Assembly (NCBI GenBank): GCA_023419055.1
Contig: JAEZYO010000191.1
Location: forward strand, 1-5,177
Length of the DNA stretch: 5,177 nucleotides
Reading direction: 5' to 3'
Source of the DNA: Pseudomonadota bacterium
GTDB lineage: Bacteria > Myxococcota > Polyangia > Polyangiales > Polyangiaceae
Every line of letters starts with the position of its first letter. Position 1 is the first letter of the stretch. The translations under genes and the position numbers were made by a program. This document shows positions 1-5,177 of the stretch, piece after piece. The notes under the pieces were generated by a model. That model saw only the letters and a list, made by a program, of their open reading frames with translations. It was not told the DNA's origin and ran no database searches.

Positions 1-22
1 ACCGGAGCCTCGGTAGGTAGGC

Positions 23-44
23 CAGGGGGCCCAATGGCGCCCTG
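23..44. repeat. Imperfect inverted repeat upstream of the DGPF gene promoter
   Basis: The arms CAGGG (23-27) and CCCTG (40-44) pair, followed inward by one G-G mismatch (28/39) and GCC (29-31) with GGC (36-38), leaving a CAAT loop. It is followed directly by six A (45-50), not T, so it does not look like an intrinsic terminator on the plus strand. On the minus strand the T-run would precede the hairpin, so it is not a terminator there either. It could be the 3' end of an upstream transcript or a protein site. The function is unknown. Confidence 0.35.
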
Positions 45-86
45 AAAAAAGTGAGGCCGCTTGTCGATCGGCACCTGAGTCGTTTG
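45..86 (+). promoter_or_regulatory. Putative ECF42-type promoter of the DGPF-sigma operon
   Basis: An A6 tract (45-50), 11 bases, TGTCGATC (62-69), 10 bases and TCGTTTG (80-86). The same arrangement with the same inner spacing recurs at 1826-1869 before the DoxX gene. TGTCGA matches, from memory, the -35 motif reported for ECF42 sigma factors; CGTT would be a CGTC-like -10. The gap between TGTCGA and CGTT is 13 bases, shorter than the 16-17 usual for ECF promoters, so the exact -35/-10 borders are uncertain. The A tract lies where an UP element for the RNA polymerase alpha subunit would lie. A start of transcription near 93 would leave a leader of about 23 bases containing the AGGAG ribosome site. 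Confidence 0.6.
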
Positions 87-89
87 ACG

Positions 90-96
90 TGTCGAT
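90..96 (+). promoter_or_regulatory. Additional TGTCGAT box in the DGPF gene leader
   Basis: A second TGTCGAT begins 28 bases after the one at 62. It is not followed by TCGTTTG at the conserved distance; CGAC occurs 14 bases after TGTCGA (110-113), just before the start codon. It falls at the expected transcription start of the upstream promoter. It may be a tandem promoter giving a nearly leaderless transcript, a sigma or regulator contact site, or chance. Confidence 0.3.
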
Positions 97-103
97 AGAA
101 GCT

Positions 104-108
104 AGGAG
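104..108 (+). promoter_or_regulatory. Ribosome binding site of the DGPF gene
   Basis: AGGAG lies seven bases before the ATG at 116. It decides the start in favour of this ATG over the in-frame GTG at 89, which would also lie upstream of or at the predicted transcription start. Confidence 0.75.
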
Positions 109-115
109 ACGACCC

Positions 116-469
116 ATGAAATTCCTGATGACGTACGAATCGGTTCCGAACGCCGCCCCGCCCACCCCGGAGCAGATGGCCGCGATCGGTAAGTACACCC
201 AAGAGATGATCGCGAGCGGCGTCGTGATCATGACCGGTGGGTTGGTGCGGCCGACCAAGGGCACGAAGATCAGCTATCAGGCGGGCAAATTCAGCGTGAC
301 TGACGGCCCATTCCCCGAGACGAAGGAGCTCATCGACGGCTTTGCCCTGATCAACGCCGACTCGAAGGAGGAGGCCATCGAGCACGCTCGCCGCTTCATG
401 GAGTTGGCGGGCGAGGGCAGGGGGGAAATCCTGCAAGTTTTCGACCCAGGGCCGCCGCCCGGGCGCTGA
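116..469 (+). CDS. YCII-related 'DGPF' domain protein
   Basis: A 117-residue cytoplasmic protein of the YCII-related family, a dimeric alpha/beta ferredoxin-like fold. It opens with the typical MKFLMTYES strand and carries the signature DGPFPETKELIDGF at residues 63-76, which gives the DGPF group its name; the family length is usually about 110-130. No signal peptide or membrane segment is seen. The biochemical role of DGPF proteins is not established; an enzyme or small-molecule-binding role has been suggested for YCII relatives. The gene lies 55 bases before the ECF42-type sigma gene and is probably its operon partner and target. The ATG at 116 is chosen because of its AGGAG site and because family members start with M-K-[FY]-[ML]. 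An earlier GTG at 89 would add nine residues unlike the family. Confidence 0.9.
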   Translation: MKFLMTYESVPNAAPPTPEQMAAIGKYTQEMIASGVVIMTGGLVRPTKGTKISYQAGKFSVTDGPFPETKELIDGFALINADSKEEAIEHARRFMELAGEGRGEILQVFDPGPPPGR

Positions 470-481
470 AGCTCGGCGGCC

Positions 482-497
482 CCGTGGCTTGCCACGG
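482..497 (+). repeat. Hairpin between the DGPF and sigma genes
   Basis: CCGTGG (482-487) and CCACGG (492-497) form a perfect six-pair stem with a CTTG loop, a loop sequence known to make stable RNA tetraloops. The DNA inverted repeat is seven bases with a two-base centre. There is no T-run after it, so it is not a standard terminator. It ends 27 bases before the sigma start and 20 bases before the ribosome site. It could protect the upstream message from exonucleases or reduce read-through into the sigma gene. Confidence 0.5.
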
Positions 498-517
498 AGA
501 GCCAAAGTGCTGTGATC

Positions 518-522
518 GGAGG
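518..522 (+). promoter_or_regulatory. Unusually close Shine-Dalgarno of the sigma gene
   Basis: GGAGG ends only two bases before the GTG at 525, against a usual 5-9. An in-frame TGA at 513-515 rules out any earlier start, and no in-frame ATG follows until 714, well inside the sigma-2 domain. Start and site therefore seem fixed as they are, and the short spacing plus GTG predicts weak initiation, perhaps to keep sigma levels low. Confidence 0.5.
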
Positions 523-524
523 CC

Positions 525-1793
525 GTGGACGCCTCTGACACCCATCGAGCGATCAACGCGGTCTGGAGGATCGAGTCGCCGAAGCTCATCGCCGCGCTCT
601 CGCGCTTGGTGCGTGACGTCGGGCTCGCCGAAGAGCTGGCGCAAGACGCGCTCGTGGCCGCGCTCGAACAATGGCCGGAGTCGGGCGTCCCGGACAACCC
701 GGGCGCCTGGCTCATGGCGACGGCCAAACACCGCGCCATCAACACGCTGCGTCGCGGCAAAATGCAGGTTCGTCAGCATGAGGTGCTGGGGCGCGAGCTC
801 GAAGCCGCGACCGCCTTGGAGCGGGTGGAGAAGGAGCTCGAGGACGTGATCGACGACGACGTCGGCGACGATCTCCTGCGCTTGATCTTCACGTCGTGCC
901 ACCCTGTGCTGGCGATGGAGGCTCGCGTCGCCCTCACGCTGCGGCTGCTCGGCGGCCTCACGACCGAGGAGCTGGCGCGGGCGTTCCTGGTACCGGAGCC
1001 GACCATGGCGCAGCGCCTCGTGCGGGCGAAGCGCACGCTCAGCGAAAAACAGGTGCCGTTCGAGGTGCCGAAAGGGGAGGAGCTCGGCACGCGTCTCGGC
1101 TCGGTGCTCGAGGTCATCTACCTGATCTTCAACGAAGGTTACTCCGCGACGGCGGGTGACGACGTCATGCGCCCGGAGCTGTGTGAGGATGCGCTTCGCC
1201 TGGGGCGGATCCTGGCGGGCCTCGCGCCTTCCGAGCCGGAGGTGCATGGCCTGCTGGCGCTGATGGAGATCAACGCGTCGCGCTCCGCCGCGCGCACGTC
1301 CCCCGCGGGCGAGCCAGTCTTGCTGCTCGAGCAGGATCGCTCGCGCTGGGATCAGGCGGCGATCCGGCGTGGGCTGTCCGCGCTCACTCGCGCCGAAGAG
1401 CTCGGTGACGCGCGCGGCTACTACACCTTGCAAGCCGCGATCACCGCGTGTCACGCCCGGGCGCTCACGCCGGAGGAGACCGACTGGGCGCGCATCGCGT
1501 CGCTCTACGGGGAGCTCGCGGCGCTCACGCGCTCACCCGTCGTGGAGCTGAACCGCGCGGTCGCGGTGTCCATGGCGGAGGGGCCCGCCGCTGGTCTCGC
1601 GCTCGTCGACGCGCTCGGCGACGACCCCAAGCTCGCGAGCTACCACCTGCTCCCGAGCGCGCGCGGAGACTTACTGGAAAAGCTCGGCCGGTACGCCGAG
1701 GCGCGCGCCGAGTTCGAGCGCGCCGCCGCGCTCACGCAGAACGCGAGGCAGCGCGAGCGGTTGCTCGAGCGTGCCCGCGCCAACGACCGGTAG
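525..1793 (+). CDS. ECF42-type RNA polymerase sigma factor with C-terminal DUF6596/TPR extension
   Basis: A 422-residue group ECF42 sigma factor that directs RNA polymerase to its own promoter set. Sigma-2 spans about residues 8-77, with the family stretch EELAQDALVAALEQW (36-50) and DNPGAWLMATAKHRAIN (57-73). Sigma-4 spans about 115-172, with TSCHP (123-127) and the helix-turn-helix LTTEELARAFLVPEPTMAQRL (from 145). The remaining 250 residues are the DUF6596 extension, with YLIFNEGYSA at 199-208, and TPR-like helices towards the end (about 330-415). Known ECF42 proteins need this extension for activity and lack a partner anti-sigma factor, and none is encoded here. The gene follows the DGPF gene, the hallmark ECF42 neighbour, and has a second putative target, the DoxX-like gene, downstream. 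The start is a GTG; an in-frame stop at 513 excludes longer forms. The length is normal for the group and the frame is intact. Confidence 0.95.
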   Translation: MDASDTHRAINAVWRIESPKLIAALSRLVRDVGLAEELAQDALVAALEQWPESGVPDNPGAWLMATAKHRAINTLRRGKMQVRQHEVLGRELEAATALERVEKELEDVIDDDVGDDLLRLIFTSCHPVLAMEARVALTLRLLGGLTTEELARAFLVPEPTMAQRLVRAKRTLSEKQVPFEVPKGEELGTRLGSVLEVIYLIFNEGYSATAGDDVMRPELCEDALRLGRILAGLAPSEPEVHGLLALMEINASRSAARTSPAGEPVLLLEQDRSRWDQAAIRRGLSALTRAEELGDARGYYTLQAAITACHARALTPEETDWARIASLYGELAALTRSPVVELNRAVAVSMAEGPAAGLALVDALGDDPKLASYHLLPSARGDLLEKLGRYAEARAEFERAAALTQNARQRERLLERARANDR

Positions 1794-1931
1794 GCTCGCT
1801 GGCCGAGCTTCGGGTGGGCCGAGCGAAAAAAAGATCGAGGAGGCTGTCGATCTCGGGAGGGCTCGTTTGTCGCCTGGATGAAGGCGCGGTTCGGCAACCG
1901 AATCCGCCGTTCAGAAAGGTCGAAACGAGTC
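1794..1931 (+). other. Intergenic region between the sigma and DoxX genes
   Basis: 138 bases without a gene. After the sigma stop there is a small hairpin, GCTCG (1794-1798) with CGAGC (1804-1808) around a five-base loop, without a T-run, so termination is doubtful. It continues with an A7 tract and the second composite promoter (described separately). The stretch 1870-1931 is the probable leader of the DoxX-like gene or, if the ATG at 1878 is used, an N-terminal extension of it. Confidence 0.6.
1826..1869 (+). promoter_or_regulatory. Putative ECF42-type promoter of the DoxX-like gene
   Basis: An A7 tract (1826-1832), 12 bases, TGTCGATC (1845-1852), 10 bases and TCGTTTG (1863-1869). It repeats the arrangement before the DGPF gene, with an identical distance between the two inner blocks and with CG one base after TCGTTTG in both. 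The bases between the blocks differ, so this is conserved spacing and not a simple duplication. It suggests that the sigma factor encoded just upstream transcribes the DoxX-like gene separately. Transcription would start close to 1876. Confidence 0.6.
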
Positions 1932-2366
1932 ATGGAAGCCACTATCGCCCGAACGGAATCCGTCGCCCCGTCCAGCAACCCCTCGAGCTCGCGCGTCCTC
2001 GCAGGGCGCATCGTCTCCGCCCTACCGGTTCTCTTCCTGGCGTTCGACACCGTCATCAAGCTCGTGAAGATCGAGCCGGTGGTCGAGTCGTTCAAGGAGC
2101 TCGGCTACCCGGTGAGCCTGGCCCGGGGCATCGGTCTCCTCGAGCTCGTGTGCCTGTTGGTCTACCTGGTGCCTCGCACCGCGCCGATCGGGGCGGTGCT
2201 TCTGACCGGCTACCTCGGCGGAGCCGTCGCGACACACGTGCGGGTAGAGTCCCCCCTCCTGAGCCACGCGCTGTTCCCGCTCTACGTCGGAGCGCTGCTC
2301 TGGCTCGGACTCTACCTCCGCGATAGGCGGGTGCGCGCCTTCCTCGGCGGATCAGACGCCGCGTAG
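1932..2366 (+). CDS. DoxX-like family integral membrane protein
   Basis: A 144-residue inner-membrane protein of the DoxX-like family. Four hydrophobic helices are visible at about residues 25-45, 64-81, 84-101 and 112-129. The N-terminus and the RDRR after helix 4 are basic, which predicts both ends in the cytoplasm. Family features seen are LPVLFLAFDTVIKLVKI in helix 1, PVVESFKELGYP (49-60), and GYLGGAVATHVR (93-104). The physiological role of this DoxX branch is not settled; DoxX relatives have been tied to quinone-linked redox or to thiol-stress complexes. The ATG at 1932 fits the family N-terminus and has a modest AAAGG site 12 bases upstream. An in-frame ATG at 1878 would add 18 arginine-rich residues and lies almost at the predicted transcription start, so leaderless use cannot be excluded. 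The last 15 bases overlap the convergent htpG end. Confidence 0.87.
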   Translation: MEATIARTESVAPSSNPSSSRVLAGRIVSALPVLFLAFDTVIKLVKIEPVVESFKELGYPVSLARGIGLLELVCLLVYLVPRTAPIGAVLLTGYLGGAVATHVRVESPLLSHALFPLYVGALLWLGLYLRDRRVRAFLGGSDAA

Positions 2367-4271
2367 CATCACGTCCGCGAGCACCTTGCTGAACGCTGCC
2401 GGATCCGGGACCTGTCCGGATTCGGCGAGGTGCGCCTGGCCGAGCAGGAGATCGGCGTAGAGCTTGAGACGCGGGTCGTTCTGGTTCTCGCGGAAGACGC
2501 TCTGCAGCTTCTCGACCAGCGGGTGCCCCGGGTTGAGCTCCAAGATCCGCTTCACCTTCTCGGGCTTCTGACCGAGCTGCTCGAGCATGCGCTGCATGCG
2601 CGGCGTGAGATCGTGCTCGTCGCCCACCAGGCAGGCCGCCGAAGAGGTCAGGCGGTTCGAGAGTCGCACTTCCTTGATCTCTTCCTGGAGGTGCACGCGG
2701 AAATTCGCGAGCAGATCGCCGAACTCCTTCGATTTCTCTTCGAGCGCCTCGTTCTCTTTCTTCCGCTCCTCTTCCGAGCCGAGCTTGATCTCGCCGCGGC
2801 CGATCGAGACGAGCGTCTTGTCCTTGTAGCGCGGCGCTTGATCGAGCCAGAGCTCGTCGATGGGGTCCGAGAAGAGCAGCACCTCGTAGCCCTTGGCGAC
2901 GAAGTTCTCGAGCAGCGGCGACTTTTGGACGGTGTCCTTCGAGGCGCCCGTCAAGAAGTAGATCGACTCCTGACCCTCCTTCATTCGACCCACGTACTCC
3001 TCGAGCGACGTGAGCTCGGTCGTGCTCTTCGTCGAGCCGGCCATCAAGAGGTCCAGGATCTTGTCTTTGTCCGGAGTGTCGTAGCCGATGAGACCTTCCT
3101 TGAGGACCGGCCCGAACTCCGCCCAGAACCCGAGGTACTCGTCCTTCTTCTCGCGCCTCATCTCGTCGAGCGTGGAGAGCACCTTCTTCACGAGCTGCTT
3201 CCGGATAATCTGAATTTGGCGGTCCTTCTGCAGGATCTCGCGCGAGACGTTGAGCGAGAGGTCGTGCGCGTCGACCACGCCCTTGATGAAGCGCAGATTC
3301 GAGGGCAAAAGGTCCTTGCACTCGTCCATCACGAACACGCGCTTGACGTAGAGCTGGACGCCGCGCTTCATCTCCGGGCTGTAGAGATCGAACGGCGCCT
3401 TGGTCGGAAGGTAGAGGAGCGCGTAGGCCTCGATCGTGCCTTCCATGCGGACGGGCAGCGTGCGGAGCGGCTCGTTCCAATCGTGGGAGATGTGCTTGTA
3501 GAACTCGCGATACTCCTCGTCAGAGACCTCGCCCTTCGGCCGATCCCAGATGGCCTTCATCGAGTTCAGCGTGCGGTCTTCGAGGACCTTCGCGTCGGGC
3601 GACTTCTCGTCCTTCCTCCACACGCCCATGCGGATCGGGTAGGCGACGAAATCGGAGTAGTGCTTGACGATCTCGCGAAGCACCGACTCGCTCGTGTAGT
3701 CGCGCAGCCCCTGCTCCTTGTCCTCCGGCTTGAGCGAGAGCGTGATGGTGGTCCCGGGACCGACTCGCTCTCCTTCGACGATGGTGTAGGAGCCGTCCCC
3801 GGTCGATTCCCAGATGGTGGCGCTCTGCTCCCCGGCGTGGCGCGTGACCACGGTGACCTTGTCCGCCACCATGAACGCCGAATAGAAGCCGACGCCGAAC
3901 TGGCCGATGAGCTCGGGCGGGACCTCGCTCTTCTGCGCGGCCTTCACGTTGCTCAAGAACTCCTTGGTCCCGCTCTTGGCGATGGTGCCGATGTTCTTGA
4001 TCACCTCGGCGCGCGTCATGCCGATGCCGTTGTCGCTGATCGACAGCGTGCGCTTCTCGGCGTCCGCCTCGAGGCGGATCTCGAGCTCGTTCCCGGCGCC
4101 GAGCTCGGCGCGCGTGAGCCGCTCGAAGCGCAGTTTGTCGAGCGCATCCGACGCGTTCGAGATGAGCTCTCGCAGGAAGACGTCCTTGTTCGAGTAGAGC
4201 GAGTGGACCATCAGGTCCAACAGCTGCTTGACCTCTGCTTGAAACTCGTGGCGTTCGACCGTTTGAGTCAT
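2352..4271 (-). CDS. htpG: Molecular chaperone HtpG (Hsp90 family)
   Basis: A 639-residue cytosolic ATP-dependent dimeric chaperone of bacterial Hsp90 type, close to the usual 620-650. The GHKL ATPase domain has the catalytic Glu and Mg-binding Asn in ELISNASDALDK (E35, N39), DNGIGM (80-85), IGTIAKSGT (94-102) and the lid glycines GQFGVGFYS (123-131). The middle domain carries the ATP-contacting arginine in LNVSREILQ (R344), followed by the C-terminal dimerisation domain. The C-terminal MEEVD of eukaryotic cytosolic Hsp90 is absent, as in bacteria. The ATG at 4271 begins MTQTVERHEF like the family and has GAGG eight bases upstream; a longer frame upstream to 4346 encodes arginine-rich sequence unlike HtpG. 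It lies 93 bases after the HAD gene on the same strand and overlaps the DoxX-like gene tail to tail. No CIRCE or clear heat-shock promoter is seen in front of it. Confidence 0.98.
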   Translation of the reverse strand: MTQTVERHEFQAEVKQLLDLMVHSLYSNKDVFLRELISNASDALDKLRFERLTRAELGAGNELEIRLEADAEKRTLSISDNGIGMTRAEVIKNIGTIAKSGTKEFLSNVKAAQKSEVPPELIGQFGVGFYSAFMVADKVTVVTRHAGEQSATIWESTGDGSYTIVEGERVGPGTTITLSLKPEDKEQGLRDYTSESVLREIVKHYSDFVAYPIRMGVWRKDEKSPDAKVLEDRTLNSMKAIWDRPKGEVSDEEYREFYKHISHDWNEPLRTLPVRMEGTIEAYALLYLPTKAPFDLYSPEMKRGVQLYVKRVFVMDECKDLLPSNLRFIKGVVDAHDLSLNVSREILQKDRQIQIIRKQLVKKVLSTLDEMRREKKDEYLGFWAEFGPVLKEGLIGYDTPDKDKILDLLMAGSTKSTTELTSLEEYVGRMKEGQESIYFLTGASKDTVQKSPLLENFVAKGYEVLLFSDPIDELWLDQAPRYKDKTLVSIGRGEIKLGSEEERKKENEALEEKSKEFGDLLANFRVHLQEEIKEVRLSNRLTSSAACLVGDEHDLTPRMQRMLEQLGQKPEKVKRILELNPGHPLVEKLQSVFRENQNDPRLKLYADLLLGQAHLAESGQVPDPAAFSKVLADVMLRGV

Positions 4272-4279
4272 GTCGGTAT

Positions 4280-4283
4280 CCTC
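4280..4283 (-). promoter_or_regulatory. Ribosome binding site of htpG
   Basis: On the minus strand GAGG stands eight bases before the ATG at 4271. It supports this start over longer in-frame candidates. Confidence 0.65.
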
Positions 4284-4291
4284 GTCGCGCC

Positions 4292-4304
4292 CCCCGCACC
4301 GGGG
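4292..4304 (-). repeat. GC hairpin in the htpG leader region
   Basis: On the minus strand CCCCG and CGGGG pair around a GTG loop, ending about 20 bases before the htpG ATG and 8 bases before its ribosome site. It is short but all G-C. It may only reflect composition, or it may be part of a structured leader. The rest of the 93-base gap (4272-4364) holds at best a poor TTGAGG-17-TACGCC candidate promoter on the minus strand. Confidence 0.3.
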
Positions 4305-4364
4305 TCGGCGCGGCGATGGCGTAGCGCATCGGGCGCCGAGCCTCAACGCGGGTCTCGCGCAGCG

Positions 4365-5126
4365 CTAGGTGCGCACGAAGTCCGCGAGCTCGCCGAACGT
4401 CGGGCCCGTCGCGTCGGGCGGAGGCGAAAGGGCTTCAGCGGGAACCCCGAGCCGATTGACCCAGAAGGTCGGAAAACCGAACCACTTCGCTCCGGCCGCG
4501 TCCCAGCCGCCGAACGCGGCGAAGGCGACCTCGCTCCGCCGAAGACCGAGCGTCGACGGGCCGAGCGCATAGGCTTCCGGGCTCGGCTTGAAGGCCCGAG
4601 CGGGGTCGGTCGAGATCAGCGCGGCGAAAAGATCGGTCAATCCGGCCCGGGCGACCAGCGCCTCGAGCATGGGCGGCGTGTAGTTCGAAAGCGGCGCGAG
4701 CTTCAGCCCTTCGCCCTTCCAGCGTTCGAGCGAAGCGCGCGTGTCCGGCCAGGGTTCGAGCATCGAATAGGCTCCGACCAGGGTTCGGCGTTCGGCCTCC
4801 GAGAGGGTGATTCCACGAGCCCTTGCGGCGTAGACCAGCGCCTCTTCGGTCACGACGTCGAACGGCGCGTACTGGCGCGCCGCGCCGCGTAACCACGAGT
4901 ACTCGAACTGGCGCGTGCGCCACTCGGCGCAGAGCTCGGTCGCCTGGTCTGGGACGACCGACGCCGCCACGCGCACGACCGAGCGGGGATCGAAGAGCGT
5001 GAAGAGGTCGAAACAGACGGCCCGGATTCTCGAGCCGCGGGCAGGCGAGGAGAGGGTGGCGGTTCGAGGAGCGCAGGCGGTGACCAGGCCCCCGGCGAAG
5101 GCGCGCAAGAAATCGCGTCGAGTCAT
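4365..5126 (-). CDS. Tat-exported lipoprotein of the HAD superfamily, haloacid dehalogenase type II-like
   Basis: 253 residues. Residues 1-18 read TRRDFLRAFAGGLVTAC after the Met: a twin-arginine motif, a short hydrophobic stretch and a lipobox with C18, which predicts Tat export and lipid anchoring. The rest aligns by eye with L-2-haloacid dehalogenases: nucleophile D40, R70 in EWRTRQFEYSWLR, S147 in LSNYTP, K180 and Y186 in FKPSPEAY, and D209 in GWDAAGA are kept. Three points differ. Motif I reads FDLFTLFD and lacks the Gly of the usual FDxYGTLFD. The SSNAWD segment that carries catalytic-pocket Ser and Asn is AFGGWD (204-209). The protein is exported, whereas known dehalogenases are cytoplasmic. 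Dehalogenase activity is therefore doubtful; phosphatase or another hydrolase role is possible. The ATG at 5126 lacks a good Shine-Dalgarno, but the signal sequence supports it. htpG follows 93 bases downstream. Confidence 0.85.
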   Translation of the reverse strand: MTRRDFLRAFAGGLVTACAPRTATLSSPARGSRIRAVCFDLFTLFDPRSVVRVAASVVPDQATELCAEWRTRQFEYSWLRGAARQYAPFDVVTEEALVYAARARGITLSEAERRTLVGAYSMLEPWPDTRASLERWKGEGLKLAPLSNYTPPMLEALVARAGLTDLFAALISTDPARAFKPSPEAYALGPSTLGLRRSEVAFAAFGGWDAAGAKWFGFPTFWVNRLGVPAEALSPPPDATGPTFGELADFVRT

Positions 5127-5149
5127 GCGCCGAGCATGCTCGTCCGATC

Positions 5150-5166
5150 CGCGTCGTGTCGACGCG
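5150..5166. repeat. Perfect inverted repeat upstream of the HAD gene
   Basis: CGCGTCG (5150-5156) and CGACGCG (5160-5166) are exact reverse complements around TGT. It lies 24 bases upstream of the HAD start, in a position suited to an operator or a 5' leader hairpin. No promoter could be recognised in the 51 bases available before the window ends. Confidence 0.4.
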
Positions 5167-5177
5167 TGACTTCGCAG

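Noticed and set aside
396..1454. Open frame of 352 codons on the minus strand, opposite the sigma gene
   Set aside because: Arg-, Leu- and His-rich translation without a family signature; the plus strand encodes a clear ECF42 sigma factor over the same bases.
1794..1832. Possible terminator after the sigma gene (GCTCG/CGAGC hairpin near a homopolymer)
   Set aside because: The homopolymer is A on the plus strand, not T, and on the minus strand the T-run precedes the hairpin. The A tract fits better as part of the DoxX promoter.
1448..2326. Open frame of 292 codons on the plus strand across the sigma-DoxX junction
   Set aside because: It is Arg-rich and out of frame with both recognised genes, so it does not represent a fusion or frameshifted gene.
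2092..3480. Open frame of 462 codons on the minus strand in another frame within htpG and the DoxX-like gene
   Set aside because: Arg/Ala/Gly-rich shadow of the real htpG frame, with no motifs.
4136..4141. Further TGTCGA hexamers inside htpG (4136 and, on the minus strand, near 4040) and at 5157
   Set aside because: None has TCGTTTG at the conserved distance or lies suitably before a gene; a few hexamer matches are expected by chance in 5 kb.
4272..4364. Heat-shock element or CIRCE operator before htpG
   Set aside because: No TTAGCACTC/GAGTGCTAA repeat and no convincing sigma-32 or housekeeping promoter; the best candidate, TTGAGG-17-TACGCC, matches the -10 consensus poorly.
2430..4892. Open frame of 820 codons on the plus strand, opposite htpG and the HAD gene
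   Set aside because: It is a mirror of htpG codon bias in GC-rich DNA. The translation is a low-complexity run of Leu, Val, Arg, Glu and Asp with no recognisable domain, and it crosses the htpG-HAD gap.

Overview
The window comes from a GC-rich chromosome (roughly two thirds G+C by eye, with codon third positions almost always G or C). It carries five protein genes and little spare DNA. The strong codon bias, the ECF42-type sigma locus, the Tat-lipoprotein hydrolase and the style of the HtpG sequence suggest a myxobacterium-like (Myxococcota/Deltaproteobacteria) soil organism. That placement is an inference from composition and gene style, and an actinobacterium is less likely because a Hsp90/HtpG sits beside a Tat lipoprotein of proteobacterial type.

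Left half, plus strand: a small YCII/'DGPF' protein (116-469), an ECF42-type sigma factor with the long C-terminal DUF6596/TPR extension (525-1793), and a four-helix DoxX-like membrane protein (1932-2366). This is the classic ECF42-DGPF pairing with a membrane protein added. No anti-sigma factor gene is present, as expected for sigma factors that carry their own C-terminal control domain. The most informative non-coding signal is a composite element found twice: an A6-7 tract, 11-12 bases, TGTCGATC, 10 bases, TCGTTTG. One copy precedes the DGPF gene and the other precedes the DoxX gene. I read these as the sigma factor's own promoters, making the left half a small self-contained regulon in which the sigma factor drives its own operon and the DoxX gene. 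A third TGTCGAT lies between the first promoter and the DGPF start.

Right half, minus strand: a HAD-superfamily protein of the haloacid dehalogenase type II fold (5126-4365) followed after 93 bases by the Hsp90 chaperone gene htpG (4271-2352). The HAD protein begins with a twin-arginine signal and a lipobox cysteine, and several canonical dehalogenase positions are changed, so it is probably an exported lipoprotein with a different or lost activity. htpG runs tail to tail into the DoxX gene, and the two reading frames overlap by 15 bases with no terminator between them.

I found no tRNA, rRNA, CRISPR array, insertion sequence or convincing intrinsic terminator. Intergenic stretches are all under 140 bases; they hold the promoters and a few short hairpins described below.
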